Shown here: positions 49,561-59,037 of the stretch, one piece after another
Layout of the letters: every line of letters begins with the position of its first letter
Position numbering within the stretch: the stretch's first letter is position 1
NCBI RefSeq assembly: GCF_033095965.1
Contig: NZ_AP026801.1
Location: 2,022,001 to 2,086,000, forward strand
Length of the DNA: 64,000 bases
Origin: Xylocopilactobacillus apis
GTDB taxonomy: Bacteria > Bacillota > Bacilli > Lactobacillales > Lactobacillaceae
Direction: 5' to 3'
Position numbers and translations under genes: made by a program
Notes under the pieces: model-generated
The model's input: the letters and a program-made list of their open reading frames with translations, nothing else
The model's database searches: none
What the model was told of the DNA's origin: nothing

Positions 49561-50346
49561 ATGTTTAAAATTGGTGATTTTTCTAAGCTGACAAATTTGA
49601 CGGTTCGAGCCCTTCATCATTATGAGAAGCTGGGACTTTTAACGCCTGAAACAACCGATCCGCTAACCAATTATCGTTACTACTCAGCTCGCCAGATTAT
49701 AACAGCAAATCAGATCAAGGCATTTCAACAAGTAGGTTTTTCGCTAAAAGAAATCAAAAAGATGCTTGAGAATCCAGACTTAATGGAAGATTACTACTCA
49801 ACGCTGGAAATGGAGTTGAAGGCTGAACGAGAAAAGGTCAAAAAAAAGCAGGCGATGCTGAATTTATTGCAGCAAAACCCGCTGACAGCAGAATATCATA
49901 TTGAATTAAAAGAGATTCCTGAAAGAAAAGTAGTTTCAATTAGAAAAATTGTTGCATCTGAAGATCAAGAATTTCAACTGTGGAATGAGTTAATGAGCAA
50001 GATTGAAAAACAAAATGACAAAATAACTGATTCTCCTCAAGCCATGACTATTTATCACGACCCAGAATATCGCCAAACTGATGTTGACCTTGAAGTTCAA
50101 ATGAACGTCATCGGAAATTCTTCCGACTTTAAAACAATCTCTAGTTTTATGATGCCGACAGTGACTTTTAGTGGCAGTTATGAACAAATGCCGCAAGTTA
50201 CGACGGCTCTTGCTTTATGGACTGAAAATAATGGCTATTCAATTTCAGGTCCAATGATTAATATTTTTCACGTTTCGCCGGCTCAAAGCTCTAATCCTGA
50301 CGATTGGGTAACTGAAGCAGGTTATAAGGTGCGACCAAATAAATAA
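49561..50346 (+). CDS. MerR-family regulator with GyrI-like ligand domain
   Basis: 261 residues. MFKIGDFSKLTNLTVRALHHYEKLGLL is the MerR helix-turn-helix; coiled coil at 75-118; GyrI-like small-molecule-binding domain at about 120-260 (IPERKVVSIRKIV, MPTVTFSGSYEQMPQV, INIFHVSP). This multidrug-sensing architecture (BmrR/TipA type) suggests drug-induced expression of the divergent ClbS/DfsB gene. AGGGGA ribosome binding site. Confidence 0.9.
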   Translation: MFKIGDFSKLTNLTVRALHHYEKLGLLTPETTDPLTNYRYYSARQIITANQIKAFQQVGFSLKEIKKMLENPDLMEDYYSTLEMELKAEREKVKKKQAMLNLLQQNPLTAEYHIELKEIPERKVVSIRKIVASEDQEFQLWNELMSKIEKQNDKITDSPQAMTIYHDPEYRQTDVDLEVQMNVIGNSSDFKTISSFMMPTVTFSGSYEQMPQVTTALALWTENNGYSISGPMINIFHVSPAQSSNPDDWVTEAGYKVRPNK

Positions 50347-50674
50347 TGATGAATTCATCGAATACTGACGGTGTAGTTGAGGAAAATGATTTGTTTTAAT
50401 TTCCTCAAATTGATAATATACATCCACGACAACATCAATAATATTCCTATAAAAATTAAGTATTCGTGGAATTAGAGAACATTTGATATAGAATATATTT
50501 TGTCAATTAAATGAAAGACTAAGAATCTGACCCTCAGGGTATGTTCACACTTGTAACAAATAGTTATTTCACAGACATCAAGTCAAGAGCCATACATACC
50601 AATTGAAATTTTATAAATACACTTATTTTTTGATATGCCGGACAGTGATACTTCAGAATAAAGAGACCTTAACA
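50347..50674. other. Non-coding stretch before the Crp/Fnr gene
   Basis: Holds a 9-bp hairpin TTGAGGAAA / TTTCCTCAA (50377-50408) without a T run, and a small ACCCTcAGGGT palindrome near 50531. No gene or clear promoter seen. An in-frame ATG at 50603 would extend the next gene but has no ribosome binding site. Confidence 0.5.
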
Positions 50675-51349
50675 ATGAAAAATCAAAACAGCAATATCGA
50701 CCAGTTTGGATCTAGCTTCCCAGTTTTTTATCAACTGAGCAAGAGCGCTCAAGAACTACTTTCCAAGAATTTAAACCTTCATAAAGTCACGCTTGAAACT
50801 GCTAAAACTATCGCACCTGGCGAAATCAATCATTATATGTATTTCTTATTATCTGGCTCCGCAAAAATTTTTCAGGTTACAGAAGAAGGAAAAGAATACC
50901 TTCTATATCGGTTATACCCTGGTGAAGTTTGCGTTTTAAGTGCCGAAAGTATTCTTAAAGGAAAGGCTTTTCCTGCTTTCCTAAATTTAGAACAAGAAGC
51001 TCATGTTGTTGCAATTCCAGAAGAAATTTTCCGTGAATTGTTTAATACAGAGAACGCTTGGAAGGAATTTATTTTAAGCGAAATGGCAGATAAAATATTG
51101 CTTTTATTTGATTTAGTTGAGAATCATTTATTTAAAAATAACGAGCAAAGACTGCTTCTTTACCTGAAGGAAAATGTAAATTCCAAAACATTAATATTGG
51201 AGATGACCCACAATGAGCTCGCCGCAGAACTAGGAACAGCACGTGAAGTCGTCAGTCGTCTACTCAAAAAAATTGAACAGCAAGGTATCATTAAGCTAGC
51301 ACGCAAGCGGATTACTATTCTTGATTATGACAAATTAAACAACACCTAG
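50675..51349 (+). CDS. Crp/Fnr-family regulator
   Basis: 224 residues from the ATG at 50675, preferred for family length and an AAAGAGA site. Cyclic-nucleotide-binding-like barrel at 15-140 (HYMYFLLSGSAKIFQVTEEG, LYPGEVCVLS with the only Cys), dimer helix, and winged helix (THNELAAELGTAREVVSRLLKKIEQQG). Lacks the four Fnr cysteines, so not a classic iron-sulfur oxygen sensor; the single Cys in GEVCVLS may matter. The likely target is the DUF2892 gene just downstream. Confidence 0.85.
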   Translation: MKNQNSNIDQFGSSFPVFYQLSKSAQELLSKNLNLHKVTLETAKTIAPGEINHYMYFLLSGSAKIFQVTEEGKEYLLYRLYPGEVCVLSAESILKGKAFPAFLNLEQEAHVVAIPEEIFRELFNTENAWKEFILSEMADKILLLFDLVENHLFKNNEQRLLLYLKENVNSKTLILEMTHNELAAELGTAREVVSRLLKKIEQQGIIKLARKRITILDYDKLNNT

Positions 51350-51365
51350 TGTGACAAAAGTCACG
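51350..51365 (+). promoter_or_regulatory. Crp/Fnr-type box before the DUF2892 gene
   Basis: TGTGA-CAAAAG-TCACG matches TGTGA-N6-TCACA at 9 of 10 arm positions. It starts at the last base of the regulator's stop region and lies about 55 bp before the next start codon. Confidence 0.6.
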
Positions 51366-51417
51366 GAAATCCTCTTTTTTAGTTTGCTAAAATCAACTAA
51401 CGGGAAGGGGGTTACTC

Positions 51418-51612
51418 ATGAAAAAAAATGTTGGAACTATTGATTCTATAATACGAATAATTATTGGACTAGCTCTACTTAGTTTATTCTACTTTTTAAA
51501 AGGGAATCTACGGTTTATTGCACTTATTGGATTCTTTCCGCTGATTACTGGCTTAACGAGACGGTGTCTACTTTATAAATTGTTTGGAATCAGTTCATGT
51601 AAAACAAAATAA
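51418..51612 (+). CDS. DUF2892 small membrane protein
   Basis: 64 residues. NVGTIDSIIRIIIGLALL opens a two-helix membrane hairpin; GFFPLITGLTRRCLLYKLFGISS closes it with the conserved Cys (C50-x-LY) of DUF2892 (YgaP C-terminal-like), a family tied to rhodanese and sulfur handling. GGAAGGGGG precedes ATG. Downstream of the Crp/Fnr regulator. Confidence 0.85.
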   Translation: MKKNVGTIDSIIRIIIGLALLSLFYFLKGNLRFIALIGFFPLITGLTRRCLLYKLFGISSCKTK

Positions 51613-51623
51613 CTCTCATAAGA

Positions 51624-51667
51624 GAGCCAATGACTCGGAAATACATTCTTGTTATTGGCTTTTTTTC
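51624..51667 (+). terminator. Terminator of the DUF2892 gene
   Basis: AGCCAAT / ATTGGCT stem with a 22-nt loop and seven T; a small CTCTC/GAGAG hairpin precedes it. Confidence 0.65.
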
Positions 51668-51838
51668 TACGATTAGTCAAGTAATTTTGATATTTTATTT
51701 GATTGTATTAGCTTAATCCTATCTTAAGTGCACAACAAAAAGCCATTCATCTTGGCGTATCCAACACCAAATTGATATACCTACATTAAGCATATAATAG
51801 GAAATCCAATGTTCTTAACAAGATGTTCATTCATTCCT

Positions 51839-51874
51839 ATGTTTAAAATTGGTGATTGTTTAAGCTGTACAATT
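51839..51874 (+). pseudogene. Fragment of a MerR-family gene start
   Basis: ATGTTTAAAATTGGTGATT (MFKIGD) and the next bases repeat, with a few changes, the first 35 bp of the intact MerR gene at 49561. The frame breaks at once and runs into the 3' end of the restriction gene on the other strand. A relic of a second MerR gene, cut where the type III module begins. Confidence 0.6.
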
Positions 51875-54611
51875 AGAATAAGCCGTCAGGTTCATCGTTT
51901 ATTCCCTTAATTTCAGTCATTTTAAAAAGTTGCTCTAAAGTCTTTTGACTATCATCTTTAGTGTAAAACTTTAAGCCGCTGATTCTAACGTTCTTTTCAT
52001 CGTCCTGAAATTCCATTTTATCTTGATTATCTGTTAAATAAAGCAATAAGTCTTGCTTCCATAATTCACTCACAAATCTTTCACCGCTCATACCCTTAGG
52101 CTCAATAAAAATTTGAAAATAAAATTCACTATCCTCAAGAAATAAAATAAAATCAGGCTGAAATCCTTGTAAATGTACATCAACTTTTTCACCAGCACGA
52201 TTGATTCGCAAACCATACTGATGGAGTTTAAGTTTTTCGCTCTTTATCGATTCGCGGTGCATGTTCTCATCCATACGAAACAAATAAACGGCTTTATTAT
52301 ATTTATGTTTAAGTTCACTCACATGGGCTTTTATTCGCTCAATAAGTTCAAATTCTAGCTTGTTAACAATTGCACGGTCATAAACATAAAAATCTTCTGC
52401 CATATCATACACGGCTACTTTTTGAGTTGATTCATTCGACAAAGCTGCAGTGTCATATTCTGGTATCCGCTTATTATAATTCGACAAATATTCACTAATT
52501 GGATAACCAACAAACTTGTTTGTGCCGCGTTTCTTAACATATCCAGATTTAAATTTCACCTCATATTCTTTCAAGAGATCAATCGTAACTTTCAAGATTT
52601 CATCAGCTGTTATATCCCTTGACTTATATTCTTTTGGTATGGTCAAAAAAAGTTTCAGATTTCCAGCATTCAGCCAATTTTTTCCATAAATAAAATCTTT
52701 CATCGACCTTAGAAGTGGAAGATATTTTTTTAAATTATCGAATTGATAAAACTCTAATCGTTGGATTGCTTTCTTAATATACCGATCATTAAACTGCTCA
52801 ATTCCGATAGTTTTAGTTTCTACAGTTTCAACACTTGCTTGATAGGATACTTCACGGCTGCCGTAATTCAAACTTCTATAAATATCAGTTTTATGATTAA
52901 TGCCATATTTTTCAATAGAGTCAAACCACTCATCTGCAACGTCCTCGGCTTCGTTATAATAAATTTTGCCGGTTTTATAAACATCTGTTTTCTTAAAAGC
53001 GGATTTAACCTTAATTTCAATAGGCGGATTCTTCTTATCCTGACCTGTCGGCAAGTCCATTTGTTTCAATGCCCCCACCAGCTGTTTCAAGTATTGGGGT
53101 TCATTCATTGTATGATAATGCAAAGTTTCTAAGAGCAGCTGCTTATTCGAAGTTTCACCATCAAATCTTCGTTTGTAACTTTTTTGCCCATTCAATTCAA
53201 ATGGATAGTACCTTGCACCACGTCCAATCAACTGAGCTTCTATCATCGTAGCTTTTTTATTTGCAAGCGCTTCTTGCTCAATGCGTACAATATCATAAAG
53301 ATTTAAAACATCCCAACCCTCAGTCAATTTAGCTACAGCAAATACTACACGATACAAACTATTTGGACTCTCAAGCGTATTCAATGCTTTATATTGTCCT
53401 TTTTCAAGAATATTTCCGCTTGTATCATTTGCGTTTAATACGTTTCTCGGATCGAAATCATGCTTTATTTCACGAACGATATTTGCAAGTTTATCTTCAT
53501 TTTGTAAATAATAGTTATATGCTAATTGCAAAGCTGAACTATCGTTGCTGTCTAACAACTGCTGATGTTTGATAAATGATATTAAATCCCCAACGTTAAG
53601 ATTCAAAATAAGTTCATTAAATGTCTTGTTAGCTTCTAAAGACACTGCAACTTTTGGAGACTTAAACATAATTACGGGTTTGAATACTCCAGTAACTCCC
53701 TGAGCATAGGCAAAATATTTTCGATACTGAGATAAAAGAATCACGTTCAACATTTTATCTTTATCATTTGCTGACGTTTCAATTCGTTTCACTTGCTTAG
53801 AGTAGCCATCGTACATAAACTTATTAAGCGGATAGAGATAGACAACTTTATCTCGGTACTTGTTATAAATTGTTTCTTTATCAAAATCCACAGTAGCCGT
53901 AAATTCAAGAAGGAGATTTTTTTGTTCCTTATCATCTCGTGCTCTGAGAATCTTATTGATTGCTGACTCCCATGTATTCTCAGCTTCCTTTTCTGACTTT
54001 GTGCTTGCTGAATAATGGTGCGCTTCATCTGCCAGAACTGCCACAGGCTGGTTTTCATAATCAGCCAAGCCCATCGTATTCTCTTTCAAAACAAATAAAT
54101 CATCTGAAACTTTCTGAACAGAAGAAAGTTTGATATAAATAGTATTTGCTTCTTGAATCCGCGGAAACCGTTCAACTTCTTTGATAAAGATCCGTTTTCC
54201 ATCAATTTCAATCTTATCTTGAAAAAGATACTTATCACTACTTTTGCTGACTAAATTATCTTTTGTTTTCATTAAAACCGAGTTAGTGTTGACGGTGAAT
54301 AAAAAATTCCGATAGTTATGTTCTTGATAGAGATAGAGAATAAGTCCTGCCATCAAGTCTGTTTTTCCTGAACCGGTGGCCATATTAAAAAGAACATGCT
54401 GGGGACTTGGTTTAAGATGTGTTTGAGTATAATGGTAATTTCCAATTGCCTGGTTTTGATAATTGCGCAAAGTGTGAATAAGGTTTGCATCAATATATTC
54501 TGGAATGACATATCCTTGATGCTGACTAAATAAATCAACTTCTGCTTGTTCAGCTTGGTCTACGAGGGGAAATTGACGGACGTTAGCAGAAATTTTATTT
54601 ACTTTAGACAT
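51873..54611 (-). CDS. Type III restriction endonuclease, Res subunit
   Basis: 912 residues from the ATG at 54611, set by AAAGGAG and directly after the Mod stop. Superfamily 2 helicase motor: ATGSGKTDLMAG (motif I), LADEAHHYSA (II), VFAVAKLTEGWDVLN and QLIGRGARYYPF (V-VI). C-terminal PD-ExK nuclease: QPDFILFLED and FIEPKG. With Mod it cuts unmodified DNA after translocation between two sites. Full length. Confidence 0.92.
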   Translation of the reverse strand: MSKVNKISANVRQFPLVDQAEQAEVDLFSQHQGYVIPEYIDANLIHTLRNYQNQAIGNYHYTQTHLKPSPQHVLFNMATGSGKTDLMAGLILYLYQEHNYRNFLFTVNTNSVLMKTKDNLVSKSSDKYLFQDKIEIDGKRIFIKEVERFPRIQEANTIYIKLSSVQKVSDDLFVLKENTMGLADYENQPVAVLADEAHHYSASTKSEKEAENTWESAINKILRARDDKEQKNLLLEFTATVDFDKETIYNKYRDKVVYLYPLNKFMYDGYSKQVKRIETSANDKDKMLNVILLSQYRKYFAYAQGVTGVFKPVIMFKSPKVAVSLEANKTFNELILNLNVGDLISFIKHQQLLDSNDSSALQLAYNYYLQNEDKLANIVREIKHDFDPRNVLNANDTSGNILEKGQYKALNTLESPNSLYRVVFAVAKLTEGWDVLNLYDIVRIEQEALANKKATMIEAQLIGRGARYYPFELNGQKSYKRRFDGETSNKQLLLETLHYHTMNEPQYLKQLVGALKQMDLPTGQDKKNPPIEIKVKSAFKKTDVYKTGKIYYNEAEDVADEWFDSIEKYGINHKTDIYRSLNYGSREVSYQASVETVETKTIGIEQFNDRYIKKAIQRLEFYQFDNLKKYLPLLRSMKDFIYGKNWLNAGNLKLFLTIPKEYKSRDITADEILKVTIDLLKEYEVKFKSGYVKKRGTNKFVGYPISEYLSNYNKRIPEYDTAALSNESTQKVAVYDMAEDFYVYDRAIVNKLEFELIERIKAHVSELKHKYNKAVYLFRMDENMHRESIKSEKLKLHQYGLRINRAGEKVDVHLQGFQPDFILFLEDSEFYFQIFIEPKGMSGERFVSELWKQDLLLYLTDNQDKMEFQDDEKNVRISGLKFYTKDDSQKTLEQLFKMTEIKGINDEPDGLF

Positions 54612-54612
54612 C

Positions 54613-56640
54613 CTATTCTCCTTTCGCATAAAAATATTTGTTGAAGGTGTAATCTTTATCAGAGATCATATCACGGACATTGGCATCATCAATTTCTGAA
54701 TAATTATAGTAAAGTCCATTTTTATCAAGCAGTTTTACAAGCAGCCGTTTATTTTCATCAAATCCTTCATCCCAATCAATCTTATTCAAATCAGCACGAA
54801 ATGAAATATCGGCAGTACCTTGAATCATTCGTTCATAGACTAACTTTAATTCTTCAATTTCATTGGCATTGATGATATCCTGCAAGTATTCCATGTTTTT
54901 AGGAAAAAGCTCTGCATAAACAAACGAGCCTCCACCCTGCCAATTAACATCACTTGAAATGCCAGTCTTATCTCCATTAATCACATTATTAAGACGTTTT
55001 ACAACTAGATTTTTAATGTAATCCATTTGCTCAATACCAATAAATCTACGATGAAGTTTCATTGCTGCTGCAGCTGTACTGCCGCTTCCTAAATGAAAAT
55101 CTAAAACTAAATCATTTTCATTAGTAGCCATATCGATAATCATTTTGAGCATTTTCTCTGGCTTTTTACCAGAGTTAAATGCTGTTCCACCCTCATGCCT
55201 AATATTACCGACTTGGGGGCTAAAATCATAATAGTTTACGATCGGAACTTCTTTGTAATATGTTCCCGATTTAATGCCTTCAAGTTTAGCCGTCGGAATT
55301 TTATTGTACATTTTTCCTTTTGCTGCCCCTATTTTTTTAGGGCCTGTCATATATCTATAACCCAGCCCGTCTTCTCCAAGTCCATCTATTTTATATAGAA
55401 CGCCATAACCGTCTTCATTCAATCTAGGTTCAACTACTTTTTGATACATTTGACCGTGTCCAGTTCCGGAATAAATGGATCCAGTTACCCAAGTTTCTTT
55501 AAAGTAAGAAAGAGAGTTGGTCTCTTCATCAGATACTTTTTTAATCTCATAACTTGAGGGCAAAAAAATATCAACCTTTCTGCCATTTACTTCGATCGTC
55601 TTATCAGGAGACTTCAATTCCTTAATGTCTAGATTGAATTTCGTCGTATCATAAGCAACAGTTGGTTTATTTGGCTTAAAATTATTTTTATCTTTTGCAT
55701 AAGCAAGACAATACTCAATTACCGGTTGAAAATTATCACGCTCGTTCAATGATTTATTTGTATAGCGGACTTGGAAATGGAAAGTCTCTAAATGATTGCT
55801 TTCTCCAAATATGTTATCGCACAGTACTCGAAGATAAGCGTACTGTTTATCATCAATCGAGATAAAAATTGAGCCGTCATCGCTCAAAAGTTCACGAGCA
55901 GTTTCTAATCGATTTTTCATGAAAGTTAACCATGTTGAGCGGCTAAATTTATCATTATACAAAAAAGAGTCTTTACCCGTATTGTAAGGTGGATCGATAT
56001 AAATAAGTTTTACTTGGTCTTTATAATTCTCTTTAAGTGTATGAAGTGCCAGCAAATTATTTCCTTTAATAATCAGATTATCTTTCTCCTTATCAAAAGA
56101 AACAATCCTATTATCTTTCGCTTCGCTGCTCTGTGTAATTTTACTATTGTCAAAACGTTCTGTATTTACGAATATTTTTTTATCAAATAATCGATCAATT
56201 TCGTCCTTTTCAATAACTTCATTCAAAAACGCTTCATCATATCCATCATCATTATCCTCTTTGGTCATAGAAGCAGTGAGGACACAATCTTTAAAGGGAA
56301 AATCTAGAACAACATCTTGACTGTCTTGAAGAAATTTTCCCCCTGAACTCAGGCCCACACGATTTTCATATTTCGTGTAGCTGGTATCCCAGTAGGAATT
56401 ATAAAGTACCGCTTCCTCGAACTGCTCAATTTGAAAGATTGTTTGACCTGCAGCTTTCTTGATAAAATGTTCCTTGATAAAATCCATCTCAAACATTTTG
56501 TTCAAAAGGGCTTCGTCATAATTACGTAAATCATCTGTGAGCTTAGGACGATTCAATTCTTCACCGATAAAATATTTTTCACCAAAAGAAGAAAGCACAT
56601 TTTTTAATTCATCAAAAATCGCCGGTTCAATATTAGCCAT
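54613..56640 (-). CDS. Type III DNA methyltransferase, Mod subunit
   Basis: 675 residues. LIYIDPPYNTGKDSF (motif IV) precedes DFHLGSGSTAAAAM (motif I, AdoMet), the beta-class order of type III Mod proteins, which make N6-methyladenine. The part between them (about 300-470) is the target-recognition region. Res follows after one base (TAG-G-ATG). No simple-sequence repeat suggesting phase variation was seen. AGGAG ribosome binding site. Confidence 0.92.
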   Translation of the reverse strand: MANIEPAIFDELKNVLSSFGEKYFIGEELNRPKLTDDLRNYDEALLNKMFEMDFIKEHFIKKAAGQTIFQIEQFEEAVLYNSYWDTSYTKYENRVGLSSGGKFLQDSQDVVLDFPFKDCVLTASMTKEDNDDGYDEAFLNEVIEKDEIDRLFDKKIFVNTERFDNSKITQSSEAKDNRIVSFDKEKDNLIIKGNNLLALHTLKENYKDQVKLIYIDPPYNTGKDSFLYNDKFSRSTWLTFMKNRLETARELLSDDGSIFISIDDKQYAYLRVLCDNIFGESNHLETFHFQVRYTNKSLNERDNFQPVIEYCLAYAKDKNNFKPNKPTVAYDTTKFNLDIKELKSPDKTIEVNGRKVDIFLPSSYEIKKVSDEETNSLSYFKETWVTGSIYSGTGHGQMYQKVVEPRLNEDGYGVLYKIDGLGEDGLGYRYMTGPKKIGAAKGKMYNKIPTAKLEGIKSGTYYKEVPIVNYYDFSPQVGNIRHEGGTAFNSGKKPEKMLKMIIDMATNENDLVLDFHLGSGSTAAAAMKLHRRFIGIEQMDYIKNLVVKRLNNVINGDKTGISSDVNWQGGGSFVYAELFPKNMEYLQDIINANEIEELKLVYERMIQGTADISFRADLNKIDWDEGFDENKRLLVKLLDKNGLYYNYSEIDDANVRDMISDKDYTFNKYFYAKGE

Positions 56641-56699
56641 TATGTTTATCTCCTATCCCGATATCTCGTCAATTATATCATTGAATATTTTGGACAAAA

Positions 56700-56741
56700 T
56701 AAATCCTCCCACCGATATCACTTCATTCAGTGAGAGGATTT
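56700..56741 (-). terminator. Terminator of guaA
   Basis: AAATCCTC / GAGGATTT outer stem with an inner TCACT/AGTGA hairpin, just past the guaA stop on the minus strand. Confidence 0.65.
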
Positions 56742-56755
56742 TTAGCTATTTAAAT

Positions 56756-58297
56756 TTATTCCCATTCAATTGTCGCAGGCGGTTTACTCGTTACATCGTA
56801 AACTACACGATTGACGTGTGGTGTTTCATTAACAATTCTAGTTGAAATCTTTTGCATTAGATCCCAATCCATGCGGTAAAAATCAGCGGTCATGCCGTCA
56901 ATTGATGTAATTGCCCGAATTGCAATCGTGTAATCAAACGTTCTACCGTCTCCCATGACCCCAACACTGCGCACACCTGTTAAAACAGTGAAGTATTGCC
57001 AGATTTCACTTTCTAATCCTGCATTTTTTACTTCTTCTCTTAAAATAGCGTCGCTAACTCGAACAATTTCAAGCTTTTCAGCGGTGATCTCACCTAAAAT
57101 GCGAATTGCGAGTCCGGGACCTGGAAATGGCTGACGCCAAACAAGATCATGCGGTAAGCCTAACTTTTCGCCCAGCTCACGGGCTTCGTCTTTAAACAGT
57201 GTCCGCAATGGTTCGATTAACTTAAACTGCATATCCTCTGGTAAGCCACCGACATTATGATGTGACTTAATCGTCTGCGCATTACTTGTGCCCGATTCAA
57301 TCACGTCAGTGTAAAGCGTCCCTTGCGCCAAGAATTTGATGCCTTTAAGTTTTGAAGCTTCTGCATCAAAAGTATCAATAAATTCTTTTCCGATAATTTT
57401 ACGTTTTTGTTCGGGATCAGTGACCCCTTTTAATTTATTTAAAAAGGATTGAGATGCGTCAACCTTGATAATGTTAAGCCCAAATCGATCACTCAAACTT
57501 GCCATTACTTGATCTGCTTCACCTTGTCTTAAAAGACCGTGATCGACGAAAATACAAGTTAGCTGATCCCCAATTGCTCGGTGCAAAAGCATTGCAACTA
57601 CACTTGAATCAACACCCCCCGATAATCCTAAGAGAACTTTTTCACTGCCTACCTCTTGGCGAATTTTTTCTACCTGTGTATCGATAAAATCTTCCATCGT
57701 CCAATTGGCTTTTGCCTGACAAACATCAAAAGCAAAGTGACGCAGCATGTCCATCCCGTATTTAGTATGACGAACTTCTGCGTGGAACTGAACCCCATAA
57801 AACTTCTTACGAGGATTTTCCATTGCAGCAAACGGAGTATTGGGACTTTCTGCCAATTTGGTAAAACCTGCTGGAAGCTCCCGAACCAAATCGCCATGAC
57901 TCATCCAAACTGGCTCTTCTTCAGGTAAATCTTTAAAGAGGAGCGACTCCGAATTTAAAACCTTGATATCAGCATGTCCATATTCTCGGTCTTCACTTGG
58001 AATCACTGAACCGCCAAGATTATAAACCATTAATTGCATTCCGTAACAGATCCCCAGGATTGGAATACCCATTTCATAAATTTCACGGTCAACCTTATAT
58101 GCTCCTTCGTCATAAACGCTCATTGGGCCGCCAGAAAAAATAATCCCTTTCGGGGATAACTCGCGGATTTGATCAACCGAAACTGTATGATCTAGTAACT
58201 CTGAATAAATTCCCATTTCCCGAATTCGGCGAGTAATCAATTGATTGTACTGACTGCCGAAATCAAGAACAATAATTTTATCTACGTCTTTTACCAT
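56756..58297 (-). CDS. guaA: GMP synthase (glutamine-hydrolysing)
   Basis: 513 residues, full length. Glutaminase domain with Cys in LGICYGMQL and HAEV; ATP pyrophosphatase loop [16 protein letters not shown]; dimer domain with [14 protein letters not shown], ending PPATIEWE. Converts XMP to GMP. GAGGAA ribosome binding site. No purine riboswitch was seen in the short upstream region. Confidence 0.97.
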   Translation of the reverse strand: MVKDVDKIIVLDFGSQYNQLITRRIREMGIYSELLDHTVSVDQIRELSPKGIIFSGGPMSVYDEGAYKVDREIYEMGIPILGICYGMQLMVYNLGGSVIPSEDREYGHADIKVLNSESLLFKDLPEEEPVWMSHGDLVRELPAGFTKLAESPNTPFAAMENPRKKFYGVQFHAEVRHTKYGMDMLRHFAFDVCQAKANWTMEDFIDTQVEKIRQEVGSEKVLLGLSGGVDSSVVAMLLHRAIGDQLTCIFVDHGLLRQGEADQVMASLSDRFGLNIIKVDASQSFLNKLKGVTDPEQKRKIIGKEFIDTFDAEASKLKGIKFLAQGTLYTDVIESGTSNAQTIKSHHNVGGLPEDMQFKLIEPLRTLFKDEARELGEKLGLPHDLVWRQPFPGPGLAIRILGEITAEKLEIVRVSDAILREEVKNAGLESEIWQYFTVLTGVRSVGVMGDGRTFDYTIAIRAITSIDGMTADFYRMDWDLMQKISTRIVNETPHVNRVVYDVTSKPPATIEWE

Positions 58298-58374
58298 TTC
58301 TTCCTCATCTATTTATTGCTATTATAATAGTAATGTAAATTGACTGATTTGACGATAGTCAAAAGGAGGTTTTT

Positions 58375-59004
58375 ATGAAATTTTTTATCATTGGAGCTAA
58401 TGGAAGAATCGGCAAAGAACTATGTAACGATTTACTCGAAAAAGGGCACGTTGTAACTGCCGCTGCTCGTCACTTTGAACAGCTTGATGATCTCAAAGGA
58501 CTTACAAAAGTTAAGCTGGACCTAAATGACAACGCCCAAGCAATTGCCAAAACAATGACAGCAAATCCCGATGTCATCTACTTTGTTGCTGGTTCCCGCG
58601 GAAATGATTTACTAAATATCGACACTTATGGTGCAGTAAAATCCATGCAGGCTGCTGAAATTAATCACATTAAACGTTTTGTGATGCTTAGCGGCTACGG
58701 TTCTTTAACTCCAAGTTTTTGGGAACAAACCTCGTTAAAAGAATATTACACGGCAAAATATTTTGCCGACAACTGGTTAATTTCTAATACGAACCTTGAC
58801 TACACGATCCTGCAGCCTGGAACCTTAACCGAAAAACCACTAACTGGTAAAGTTTCATTAAATACCTCAGAGGCAGGAGAAAACTCAATTAAAGATGTTG
58901 CTGCAGTTTTAGCAGCGATTCCGGAACATAAAAATACAAACAAGAAAATTATTTCAATGCATGATGGATCGACTCCGATCGATGAAGCGTTAAAAGAAGT
59001 TTAA
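58375..59004 (+). CDS. NAD(P)-binding atypical short-chain dehydrogenase
   Basis: 209 residues. GANGRIGKELCNDLL is the Rossmann GxxGxxG; MLSGYGSLTPS and KEYYTAKYFADNWL, then LDYTILQPGTLTEKP, are typical of the SDR_a5/YwnB-like group. Probably a redox or NAD(P)-sensing protein; substrate unknown. AGGAGG before ATG; divergent from guaA, with a shared ATTATAAT region. Confidence 0.82.
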   Translation: MKFFIIGANGRIGKELCNDLLEKGHVVTAAARHFEQLDDLKGLTKVKLDLNDNAQAIAKTMTANPDVIYFVAGSRGNDLLNIDTYGAVKSMQAAEINHIKRFVMLSGYGSLTPSFWEQTSLKEYYTAKYFADNWLISNTNLDYTILQPGTLTEKPLTGKVSLNTSEAGENSIKDVAAVLAAIPEHKNTNKKIISMHDGSTPIDEALKEV

Positions 59005-59007
59005 ATA

Positions 59008-59037
59008 AAAAGAAACCCTAAAAGGTTCCTTTTTTTG
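59008..59037. terminator. Bidirectional terminator
   Basis: AAAGAAACC / GGTTCCTTT imperfect stem with T run on the plus strand; between convergent genes. Confidence 0.6.

Noticed and set aside
50377-50408. Terminator of the MerR/GyrI-like gene.
   Set aside because: The 9-bp hairpin is good but no T run follows on either strand; kept as a plain hairpin.
52761-53132. 123-codon plus-strand frame opposite the Res gene.
   Set aside because: Antisense to a well-conserved helicase region, no ribosome binding site and Phe/Ile/Asn-rich shadow composition.
54613-56640. Phase-variable mod gene.
   Set aside because: Type III mod genes often carry simple repeats, but no homopolymer or short tandem repeat of useful length was seen in this frame.
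58340-58362. Operator between guaA and the dehydrogenase: TTGACT ... AGTCAA inverted repeat.
   Set aside because: Only 6-bp arms separated by 11 nt, and no regulator nearby to support it; likely chance in AT-rich sequence.
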